Positions 29,267 through 37,664 of a DNA stretch of 64,000 nt are shown piece by piece. A program made the translations under genes and the position numbers. Source of the DNA: Sphingomonadales bacterium (GTDB lineage Bacteria > Bacteroidota > Bacteroidia > Flavobacteriales_D > Crocinitomicaceae); NCBI GenBank assembly GCA_016872115.1, contig VHBC01000005.1, positions 83,848 to 147,847 on the forward strand, read 5' to 3'. Position 1 is the first letter of the stretch. Each line of letters begins with the position of its first letter. The notes beneath the pieces were generated by a model, which was not told the DNA's origin, did not search any database, and was given only the letters and a program-made list of their open reading frames with translations.

Positions 29267-30294
29267 TGCTTGCAACGCTTACAGCCATCGGATTTTGGGA
29301 AAGTGAACAGTTTTCTGCAAGTGGGCAATTAGGCCCAAGCGCTTCATTACAAACGAATTCGGCTCGTGTGCAACGTCAGTTTGAACATCTAAATGCAGCA
29401 TTTAGACAAATTCAATTAGATCAAAATCATCCAAAATACCCGAAGCCAAGCGATTTAAAAATATTGCGCAGTGATACCATTGCCGCCTTGATTTTATGTC
29501 AAGAGATGGCTGAACTATATCAGTGGGGACCTTCTTTTACAGAAAACGGCGCCCTGTTTGTTGCAAATAGTAATTTTATCGATGATGACGTACTTGACTT
29601 CGAAGGTATTTCCTTGGCTATTGGCCAACTCCAAAATGCACCCGATCAGGCTAGCGAAAACAAGCTTTTTGGATCAGGGGTGTCTCCGCTTCTTCCCTTA
29701 AGAACCCTTACCAATGGTGCACAGAGCTTTATTGCGCAGTACTTATCTTTTTTTGGGAGTTCCACCACATATGGCAGTACAGGAATTGCTACTGTTCAAG
29801 CCCTGCACGATGCGTGCAATTTTTTGAAAATTGGCGCTTGTCAAAAAGCCTTGGTGGGAGGCGGACACTTTGCCAATTTGTTTTCTTTTGTCAATAATTG
29901 CTTATTAATATCCGACACAGAAGGTTATGCCGAGGCGAGCGCTACAAGTTTTTTTATGCTCGAGCCCTATCATCCAGAAACAAAAGCGCCAGCTGCTTTG
30001 CATATTGTTGAGCACATTGATAGCCTCGAATCGCTGTCTCAGCATCAAGTTGATTGGTTATTTTATGGTGGCGCATTTACACCAGCTCAAGATCAAGAAT
30101 TGCATAAACGCTGCGGTCAATTAGACTATAAAGAGGCTTTTAGTTGGTTTACGCACACTGGTAATCTCGGTGCGGCTGAGCTTGGTATGCTGCTCGCCGT
30201 TGCAGTGAATTGGCTCCATGCCGGTCAGACTGCCATCGTATTGCTCAAAGATGCCTATGATATATTTGAAATTATAAAAGTTCAAAAGGCATGA
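29266..30294 (+). CDS. Beta-ketoacyl synthase-like protein lacking catalytic residues (CLF-like)
   Basis: KS-fold landmarks (ALVGGGHFANLF, THTGNLGAAELGML) but no Cys at the nucleophile position (GSTGIATVQAL) and no HGTGT motif. Confidence 0.7.
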   Translation: MLATLTAIGFWESEQFSASGQLGPSASLQTNSARVQRQFEHLNAAFRQIQLDQNHPKYPKPSDLKILRSDTIAALILCQEMAELYQWGPSFTENGALFVANSNFIDDDVLDFEGISLAIGQLQNAPDQASENKLFGSGVSPLLPLRTLTNGAQSFIAQYLSFFGSSTTYGSTGIATVQALHDACNFLKIGACQKALVGGGHFANLFSFVNNCLLISDTEGYAEASATSFFMLEPYHPETKAPAALHIVEHIDSLESLSQHQVDWLFYGGAFTPAQDQELHKRCGQLDYKEAFSWFTHTGNLGAAELGMLLAVAVNWLHAGQTAIVLLKDAYDIFEIIKVQKA

Positions 30295-31559
30295 GTTCAA
30301 CTAAAGCATATATTATCGACACCCACACGATCAGCCCTTTGGGTCTAGGGACCAGCGAATTATTGGCAGCCCTTCAAGAAAAAAAACAGGCAGCCACGCT
30401 TATTGAACAATTTGACCCTAGCGGACTTGCGCAGTCACATGCCTGTGAGGTGGCAGTAGCGCAGCAAAAATGGTTGGACCAACTGCCAACTGAATGGCAA
30501 GATGTAGCAACCTATGACCGAAAATTTGCACTTTGGGCAATTGCATTATTGAGTCAGCAACAAATGCTCAAAGAAATATTTGCCAACACGCCTACCAATA
30601 GGACAGCTCTTTTTTTAGGTCTGGGCGCAAATGCCTTTCCTGTATTGCGCATTGCCAAAGCAGTAGAGAATTATTCTGCATTTGGACTCAACGAAGCCAT
30701 TGCAAAACTCAATTACAACAATGGTCATAAGGCCAATTCTATTTTCAATCATGCCGATTTATACGGCGCCTATTTTCAGCAAGAAATTGCTGAGGTTGCC
30801 TTTTGCCGCAATCTCATGACAGCATGCTCGAGCAGTACCCAAGCCATTGCTTTTGGTGCGGCCCATATAATGGCTGGTCAGGCAGATTTGGTATTGGCTG
30901 GAGGGACAGATTCAATTATCAATCAGTTCGCATATATTTCTTTTGGCAAATTAGGCGTGCTCAGTCCTGACCAGTGCAGGCCTTTTGATGTAGGTCGGAA
31001 CGGCACAATTGCCGGCGAATGTGCTGGCTTTACACTCCTTGCTTCTGAGGCGTTTGTACATAAAAATAACCTCAAACCCAAAGCTGCGCTCATTGGCTTT
31101 GGAAACAGCATGGATGCTTATAAAATTACTGCACCTGATCCTTCCGGAGCGGGCGTAGAGCGCGCTTTGCGTAGTGCCATTGAAATGTCGGGAATCCGAG
31201 CAGAACAAATAGATTACATCAATGCGCATGGCACAGGAACGCGCTCCAATGACGAAGCGGAATTACGCGCCATAGAACGCGTCGTTGGCGCTGCCGCACC
31301 GCATATATTTGTGAGTTCAACAAAAGATCGCCATGGCCACGCAATTGCCGCTGCTGGGATCCAAGAATTTCATGTACTGACCACTTGTATACTGGCAAAT
31401 CTTATTGCTGCCAATCTCAGTTTTAGCAATCCGTTGCAAACCAACTTACAATTACCTTTCCGCGAAAATAAAACGCATCCAATCCGATACGCACTCACTA
31501 ATAATTTTGCTTTTGGAGGCGTCAATTGCAGTCTGGTACTGGAAAATTTAAATATATGA
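30291..31559 (+). CDS. Beta-ketoacyl-ACP synthase (FabF-like)
   Basis: MTACSSSTQAIAFGAAHIMAGQADLVLAGG, INAHGTGTRSNDEAE, STKDRHGHAIAAAG: intact Cys-His-His. Confidence 0.9.
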   Translation: MSSTKAYIIDTHTISPLGLGTSELLAALQEKKQAATLIEQFDPSGLAQSHACEVAVAQQKWLDQLPTEWQDVATYDRKFALWAIALLSQQQMLKEIFANTPTNRTALFLGLGANAFPVLRIAKAVENYSAFGLNEAIAKLNYNNGHKANSIFNHADLYGAYFQQEIAEVAFCRNLMTACSSSTQAIAFGAAHIMAGQADLVLAGGTDSIINQFAYISFGKLGVLSPDQCRPFDVGRNGTIAGECAGFTLLASEAFVHKNNLKPKAALIGFGNSMDAYKITAPDPSGAGVERALRSAIEMSGIRAEQIDYINAHGTGTRSNDEAELRAIERVVGAAAPHIFVSSTKDRHGHAIAAAGIQEFHVLTTCILANLIAANLSFSNPLQTNLQLPFRENKTHPIRYALTNNFAFGGVNCSLVLENLNI

Positions 31560-32308
31560 ATCTCGACTTAAAAGACAAAGTAGTTTGTATCACCGGGGCC
31601 TCTGGTGGAATCGGCATGGCCATTGCCACTGCATTTTTAGCAGAAGGCGCTGTTGTATGTGCTACCTACAGGCAACACCAAAATAAACTTGATGCATTTT
31701 CCAAAGAACTTTCGCAAGCACAAAAAGCGCTACTTTTTACTTATCACCTCGATTTGCACGACTCAAAAAGTCAAGCAACATGTATATCTGCGATTTGCAA
31801 TGACCATACGCGTATTGATATTTTGGTAAATTGTGCAGGTTCGGCGCTTGAGAAACCTTTTTTACTGCTGACCCCGGAAGAGGTTCAACAACAAATCAGT
31901 ACCAATTTTAGCCAACAAGCCCTTTTTACCCAACAAGTTGCCAAAGTGATGCTGCGTCAACGAAAAGGATCAATTGTTAATATTTCAAGCCTTCTCGGTA
32001 AGCGCCTTGGAAGAGGAGTGGCCGTATATGCAGCAGCAAAAGCTGCAATGGATCGTTTAACCCAAACACTCGCGTTGGAAGTAGGTAAAAAGGGGATTCG
32101 CGTAAATAGCATCAATCCTGGTTTGGTGGCGACTAAAATGAGCAAAAATGTACAAGCGAATATGCCTTCAGAATTTTTGGAAATGAGCCCCATTTCCAGA
32201 CCGGGAACACCAGAAGAAATTGCGAACGCCGTTCTTTTTTTGGCATCGGAAAGGGCTAGTTATATAACCGGAGTCTGTTTATCGGTCGACGGCGGATTAG
32301 GAATTTAA
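31556..32308 (+). CDS. SDR/3-oxoacyl-ACP reductase (FabG-like)
   Basis: VCITGASGGIGMAIA, LVNCAGSALE, YAAAKAAMDRL, SVDGGLGI; ATG 31556 preferred. Confidence 0.9.
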   Translation: MNLDLKDKVVCITGASGGIGMAIATAFLAEGAVVCATYRQHQNKLDAFSKELSQAQKALLFTYHLDLHDSKSQATCISAICNDHTRIDILVNCAGSALEKPFLLLTPEEVQQQISTNFSQQALFTQQVAKVMLRQRKGSIVNISSLLGKRLGRGVAVYAAAKAAMDRLTQTLALEVGKKGIRVNSINPGLVATKMSKNVQANMPSEFLEMSPISRPGTPEEIANAVLFLASERASYITGVCLSVDGGLGI

Positions 32309-32329
32309 AAGCGAAATAAATCAATTATA

Positions 32330-32731
32330 ATGGAACAAAACGAAGCAATCATTGAGCAAATTAAAATTATCATTCAGCAGTCTTGCGGGATAGACCCCGC
32401 AATTATGCATGCCAATTCTACCATTTTTGATGAATTGAGTATCGATTCAATAGATATGGTCGACATCCTTTTTCAGTTAGAGAGACATTACGACATCGAA
32501 CTAAAAATCTCAGAAATTGAACAGCAGTCCAAATTAGAAATGGGGGATGAGCCCTTTGAAATAGACCAAGTCATTACGCCAAAAGGGCTAGAGGTTTTAC
32601 GCCGCAGAATGCCAGAAATTGACCCCGCCAAATTGACCGAAGGACTGACGATGTTCGAAGTGATCAAATTGATCAATATCCAAAGTATGGCTAATATGGT
32701 CGCACATCAGTTGGCTAAAAAAAATAGTTAG
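32330..32731 (+). CDS. Acyl carrier protein with C-terminal insertion (133 aa)
   Basis: STIFDELSIDSIDMVDILFQLERHYDIEL: Ppant Ser in DSID; extra ~45 aa before the last helix. Confidence 0.85.
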   Translation: MEQNEAIIEQIKIIIQQSCGIDPAIMHANSTIFDELSIDSIDMVDILFQLERHYDIELKISEIEQQSKLEMGDEPFEIDQVITPKGLEVLRRRMPEIDPAKLTEGLTMFEVIKLINIQSMANMVAHQLAKKNS

Positions 32732-33871
32732 GTGCGAAACTACATTTATAGAATAGGTGCTTCGGCAAAGCTCTATGGGTTTGATGATCCCATTTTAGAG
32801 GTCCCAATTCTTGGTCAAAAACTTGGAAGTTATCAAGCAAAAGCGTGTACGCAATGGGGTTTTGAACTCATAGATGTTGCCGATCAAAATGCCATCCCCG
32901 TTTCCGAAGAACCCTATTTTTGTTTTGATGCCAAAATGGTCTTTACAACAAAGTTCTTAAGTGCTGCTTTAGACTATGCCAATACGAAAATCAGTGAGAA
33001 TATTCAATTTGGGCTGGAGGGGCATGCAAGTGCGCAGCAACACGCGCTACCTGTTGGCAGCCAAGAAGGTCCGCTTTTGTTTCCGTTTTATTATGTTGGA
33101 AACAGCAAGCAAAAAGCTTTTGAAGAAAAATTACTTTCGGGAAAAGAATATGAATGGGGCATCGAAATGCCGCCTCAGGTGATGCCTGGCGGACGTTACG
33201 CTTTGAATCAGAACCCGGTTTTTGCTGCTTTGTTATTGTCCCCTTTTCATTTGTTGGGGGCCAATATGGCACTGAACCTAAATAGAGGCCTTTCTTTACA
33301 GGAAAAATTACCCAATTGGCTGCGCCAACGTATTTCCAAACCCTTCACAAAGCTCACTTCAATGGGTTTACGCCTTATGAATCAAAAAGGGAAAAATTGC
33401 CGGATTCATCCGAGTGCAGTTGTGGAAGGCTGTGTGCTGGGAGACAACGTTACCGTTGGGGCCAATGCAGTGCTAAGAATGAGTGTGATTGGCAGTGGAA
33501 GTTTCATTGCCGATACGGCTGTGGTTAGCTTTTCTGTAATAGGCGAAAATAATTTTGTGAGCACCGGAAACCATTTGGTTAACTCCATGACTTACCAAGA
33601 TGTATTTACGATTCATGGCCCATATCAGTACAGTATTTTTGGTAAAAACGCTGCCGTATTTGCGACGATCAATTCTGACATCAGACTAGACCTCAAGACG
33701 ATTCGGATTCCGACCGCTATTGGGGTCATTGATTCCAAGCAAATATTTTTAGGCGTTGCTTACGGCCATCGTTGTAAAATTGGCGGGTCGAATATCATTG
33801 CTGCGGGCAGATTGGTACCCAATGATTATGTCTTGAATCCACCTGATTTCATCACTTTGAAGTTTGACTAA
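32732..33871 (+). CDS. Left-handed beta-helix (hexapeptide-repeat) protein
   Basis: NCRIHPSAVVEGCVLGDNVTVGANAVLRMSVIGSGSFIADTAVVSFSVIGENNFVSTG; GTG start directly after ACP stop. Confidence 0.7.
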   Translation: MRNYIYRIGASAKLYGFDDPILEVPILGQKLGSYQAKACTQWGFELIDVADQNAIPVSEEPYFCFDAKMVFTTKFLSAALDYANTKISENIQFGLEGHASAQQHALPVGSQEGPLLFPFYYVGNSKQKAFEEKLLSGKEYEWGIEMPPQVMPGGRYALNQNPVFAALLLSPFHLLGANMALNLNRGLSLQEKLPNWLRQRISKPFTKLTSMGLRLMNQKGKNCRIHPSAVVEGCVLGDNVTVGANAVLRMSVIGSGSFIADTAVVSFSVIGENNFVSTGNHLVNSMTYQDVFTIHGPYQYSIFGKNAAVFATINSDIRLDLKTIRIPTAIGVIDSKQIFLGVAYGHRCKIGGSNIIAAGRLVPNDYVLNPPDFITLKFD

Positions 33872-34963
33872 ATGGAAGCGCAAACGATTTATTTGATGGG
33901 GGCTTATGGCTATACGGCAAAATTAATTGCCAAAGCGCTTTGCGGTGCCCAAATTTCGTTTATTCCGGTTGGTCGCGACGCACAGAAACTGGCCGCGTTT
34001 TGCGATAAAATGCAGCTCGAACCGAATTTTATAGTGGCCGATGTATTGTCTGCGACCGATTTGCAATTTATCCAGTCTAAAGACATCGTGATCAATTGCG
34101 CCGGGCCGTTTAACCAATTTGCACCCACATTAATCGCCGTTTGTGTCGAAAGGGGCGCACATTACATCGATTTAACAGGTGAGCAAGCGATTGTTCATGA
34201 TAGTTACCTACTCTATAAACAAAGCGCCCGGCAAAATCAGATGTGTTTATTGCACTCAATGGCTTTTGAGTCGGCACTTGCTGATTTATTACTGAGTTGT
34301 GCGCTTTCTAATTTGAAAGAGGCGGAAATTGAATCTGTGAATTCTTATTATTGGCTAGTTAGCCAGCAAATGAGCCCCGGGACCAAACTCACTATGAAAT
34401 TAGCTAATTATGCGTCTAATTTTATGATCGACAATAATCAATTAGTTCCGTTCACACAGCAAAAAGCGGCGCCTTTAGTGGGTATTCCTTTTGAGTCGGC
34501 AAGAATTGTTCCGTATCCGGAAGTAATTTTTGCGTTTGAGCGTTGTACGCCTCAGAAAGGCGCCTCGCATTTTTTATTGGAAGCCAATAGCAATATGGCT
34601 TTTGCAGGATCAATGCTCAAAGCTAAGTACCAAGACGCTCCCGCACAAATTCAAGACATCATTACACGCTTCAAACAAATCCTTCATGCAGGACCAAATG
34701 AGGCCGAACGCGCGCAACAATCTTTTGAGTTATATGTAAGTGTTAGTAGTAAGAATCAACAATATATCGGACATTTAAAGGGTCATGACATGTATCAAAT
34801 TACGTCCGCTTTGGTTTTATTGGCTGTCCAAAAGTTGTCATCTGAGCTTCATCAATTTGGCGTCCTGAGTCCTGGTGAATTTCTCGGTCAGAACGGGATA
34901 AACTGGTTGAGTCAAAATACCTTTTTTCAATTCAAACAAGTTCAAACAAATAACGCATCATGA
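33872..34963 (+). CDS. Saccharopine dehydrogenase-like / trans-acting enoyl reductase-like protein
   Basis: IYLMGAYGYTAKLIAKAL Rossmann motif, DIVINCAGPFNQFAPTLIAVCVERGAHYIDLTGE, LLHSMAFESALADLL. Confidence 0.75.
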   Translation: MEAQTIYLMGAYGYTAKLIAKALCGAQISFIPVGRDAQKLAAFCDKMQLEPNFIVADVLSATDLQFIQSKDIVINCAGPFNQFAPTLIAVCVERGAHYIDLTGEQAIVHDSYLLYKQSARQNQMCLLHSMAFESALADLLLSCALSNLKEAEIESVNSYYWLVSQQMSPGTKLTMKLANYASNFMIDNNQLVPFTQQKAAPLVGIPFESARIVPYPEVIFAFERCTPQKGASHFLLEANSNMAFAGSMLKAKYQDAPAQIQDIITRFKQILHAGPNEAERAQQSFELYVSVSSKNQQYIGHLKGHDMYQITSALVLLAVQKLSSELHQFGVLSPGEFLGQNGINWLSQNTFFQFKQVQTNNAS

Positions 34964-37662
34964 GTGCACGTCTTCACTTGGCTTTGTTTCCTTTGCTGCA
35001 AGTTGCCGCCATGATCGGGTTATGGGTATTACCCTTTTTACGTACTGATTGGATTTTATTGTTTGGTGTTGCCGTTTTTATCTTGTGTTGGAACCTTCAT
35101 GTAAGCATCCATTATTTGGTACATCATCCGCCAAAAAATAAAGTGATACGATATTTATTTTTCTTGATTTCTACATTGCTTATTGGCTTGCCTTACCATT
35201 ACTACCAATTATTGCATCGCACCCATCATTTGTACAACAACAACCCAAGAGATTATACAAGTACATGGAAGGAAAAAAGTGGTCAACAAATGCCGCGTAC
35301 TTTTTTGGGATACATCTTTTTCTGGTTTATTCCCACAGTGCCCTTGCCGCAACAAATCAAAGAAGGCCGGCAAAATGACCTTTTACCTACCAAAGACCTT
35401 CAATTATTGGTCGTGGAAACCCTTCTTCTTTGTGTTTTTTATTGCGTTTTGTTCTATACTCAGCCTTGGCTGGCATTGGGTTATTTTGTTTTTATTTATT
35501 TCGGTTGGGTGCTGATCTCAGCACAAAATTATGGGCAGCATTTACCAAGAATAGGAGCACCGCACACAACCAGTATCCATCGAAAATGGTACAATATACT
35601 GACGCTCAATAATGGCTTACATGCCGAGCACCACGACCGTCCCCAAGTGCACTATCATGACTTAGAACCCAATCTAGAACTAGAACCAATCCAATCGGCG
35701 CATCTTTTTGCCGGATTGACATTTCTAAAAGTAAAGAAGTCCTTTCTACTCGTGCTTATACTTTTAGTGGTTTGTTTACTTGCATTACCCAAACTTAAAC
35801 TTACTGGAAGCCTCGATGGCTTTGCTGCTGGCGAAACACCCGTTTTTGTCGATGCACACGCTTATGATTCTTTGTTTGGTCAAAGTAAATACCGTTATTA
35901 TTTCAGTGTTTCGCCAAAAGCGCATGCTGATCTTGGGTTTATTAATTCGGCAGCTGAATTCGAAGCAGCCATTCAAGATTTAGCTCCTCAAGTTGAATTC
36001 ATTAGCAAGGTGTCGCAGTTGCGCCGTTTTGCACGCGCGAGGCTGTTGAAGAATGAGCGCCCGGCTTCCGAATTGCTTGCCAGTGCTGCTGCGCATCCGC
36101 AGCTAGGCAAGCTGATCTCAAAAAACCACCGGTCTTTTTTAATTATTGCCGATTTCAAAGGCAAAAAAATCCCACTCGATCAGCTTGACTCTTTGCAAAA
36201 AATTCCGCGTCGGCACCTGAAACCCATTAGGGGTTTTGGTATGCAAGGACTCGAGGCGGCCATTGCTCACTCCATGCAAGAAGATATTTTCAAAATTACC
36301 GGACTTATTTTTTTGCTTTTTGGCGCCTATCTATTTTGGCGTTATCGTCATTGGACAGCCATCATCTACTTGGTTTGCAATATGTTATTGGCCATCCTCG
36401 CGACGGTTTGTTTGTTTCCCATTTTTGGCTACCAAATGACGGTCGTGAGTATCTTGGCTTTACCCATTGTCTTGGTTTTGTCTTTAAGCGACGCCATTCA
36501 TTTGTTAGGCGGTCTATCCAAAGGCCAGAATAGTTTGCAAACGATCCGAAAAATTTGGGTGCCTTCTTTATTGAGTAGTCTTACAACGGCGTTGGCATTT
36601 TTTAGTTTTCAGTTCAATGATGCGCCCAATATGGTTCAACTCGGCCATATTACAGGAACAGCGGTACTTCTTGAATTTTTGATTTCTATGGCATTGGCAC
36701 AACAATTTTTAGAAAAAGTCAAATTGCAAGAAGCAGAGCAACCGTTGATTGAAAAATTGAGTCAATGGATGCAGCGCCGCCAAAAACAGGTAGGTTTGGG
36801 TTTGTTGGGGTTGGTATTTATTGGGTTATTTTTACTGCCGCAACTCCGTTTTGAAGCCAGTACCGATGATTTTTTCCCAAAGGGTGAAGTAGTTACCAAA
36901 GATCACGCTTATTTCCAAACACAATTCAATGCGCAAAAAGTATTGCATCTTTGGTTTGCCCCTCAAAAGCCCCAAAAGCTTGACCCCAACTATGTTGAGC
37001 AACGCCTCCAGGCGATCAAATCACCCCAATTGTTACATTATGAATTGCACCCTGCAACAGCTCATAAACCACTTTCCGCGAGTCTCTATTTTACTGAGGT
37101 AAGCGCCATTGCAAAATGTTACTGTCAACTCCAAGCGCAAAAATTCTTTGACAATGCGCGTCTTGGCTTACACGCTTATAGCCCTTTTGTGGTATTTGAG
37201 GTGGTCAATAAGCAAGTGGCTAGTTCTTTGTTTTGGAGCTTACTGACGGCCAGTACTGCCATTGTTTTACTGATGCTTTTTCTCACAAAAAGCCCTTTAC
37301 AAGCGTTGTATGGTTTTATACCGAATTTGATACCATTGGCTGCTGTGGTTGTCTTTTTCGTGCTTTTCGACCAAGGCCTCAATATGCTCACTGCACTTAC
37401 GCTTGTCGTTTGCATCGGTCTGCTCGACGACGACACCATTCACGTATTGTATCACAAATATGTGCTCAAAGAACCTGTTACCCAAATGAATGCTGTGATC
37501 ATTCATGCGGCTGTATTGCTGTCTATAGGTTTTGGATGTTTTGTGGTCAGTAATTTTGAGCCCACGCGCATTTTTGGCGGCGTCAGTGCGCTTGTATTTT
37601 TAATCGGTCTACTCGGTGAACTCACGCTCTTTCAATGGATATTAAACCGCATCAAGTCTTAA
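34960..37662 (+). CDS. Fusion: membrane fatty-acid desaturase/hydroxylase domain plus RND/MMPL-type exporter (900 aa)
   Basis: N-terminus with HVSIHYLVHH, HRTHH and HAEHH histidine boxes; C-terminal ~640 aa with two TM1-loop-TM2-6 halves (VLSLSDAIHLLGGL; VCIGLLDDDTIHVLYH). Confidence 0.85.
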   Translation: MSARLHLALFPLLQVAAMIGLWVLPFLRTDWILLFGVAVFILCWNLHVSIHYLVHHPPKNKVIRYLFFLISTLLIGLPYHYYQLLHRTHHLYNNNPRDYTSTWKEKSGQQMPRTFLGYIFFWFIPTVPLPQQIKEGRQNDLLPTKDLQLLVVETLLLCVFYCVLFYTQPWLALGYFVFIYFGWVLISAQNYGQHLPRIGAPHTTSIHRKWYNILTLNNGLHAEHHDRPQVHYHDLEPNLELEPIQSAHLFAGLTFLKVKKSFLLVLILLVVCLLALPKLKLTGSLDGFAAGETPVFVDAHAYDSLFGQSKYRYYFSVSPKAHADLGFINSAAEFEAAIQDLAPQVEFISKVSQLRRFARARLLKNERPASELLASAAAHPQLGKLISKNHRSFLIIADFKGKKIPLDQLDSLQKIPRRHLKPIRGFGMQGLEAAIAHSMQEDIFKITGLIFLLFGAYLFWRYRHWTAIIYLVCNMLLAILATVCLFPIFGYQMTVVSILALPIVLVLSLSDAIHLLGGLSKGQNSLQTIRKIWVPSLLSSLTTALAFFSFQFNDAPNMVQLGHITGTAVLLEFLISMALAQQFLEKVKLQEAEQPLIEKLSQWMQRRQKQVGLGLLGLVFIGLFLLPQLRFEASTDDFFPKGEVVTKDHAYFQTQFNAQKVLHLWFAPQKPQKLDPNYVEQRLQAIKSPQLLHYELHPATAHKPLSASLYFTEVSAIAKCYCQLQAQKFFDNARLGLHAYSPFVVFEVVNKQVASSLFWSLLTASTAIVLLMLFLTKSPLQALYGFIPNLIPLAAVVVFFVLFDQGLNMLTALTLVVCIGLLDDDTIHVLYHKYVLKEPVTQMNAVIIHAAVLLSIGFGCFVVSNFEPTRIFGGVSALVFLIGLLGELTLFQWILNRIKS

Positions 37663-37664
37663 AG

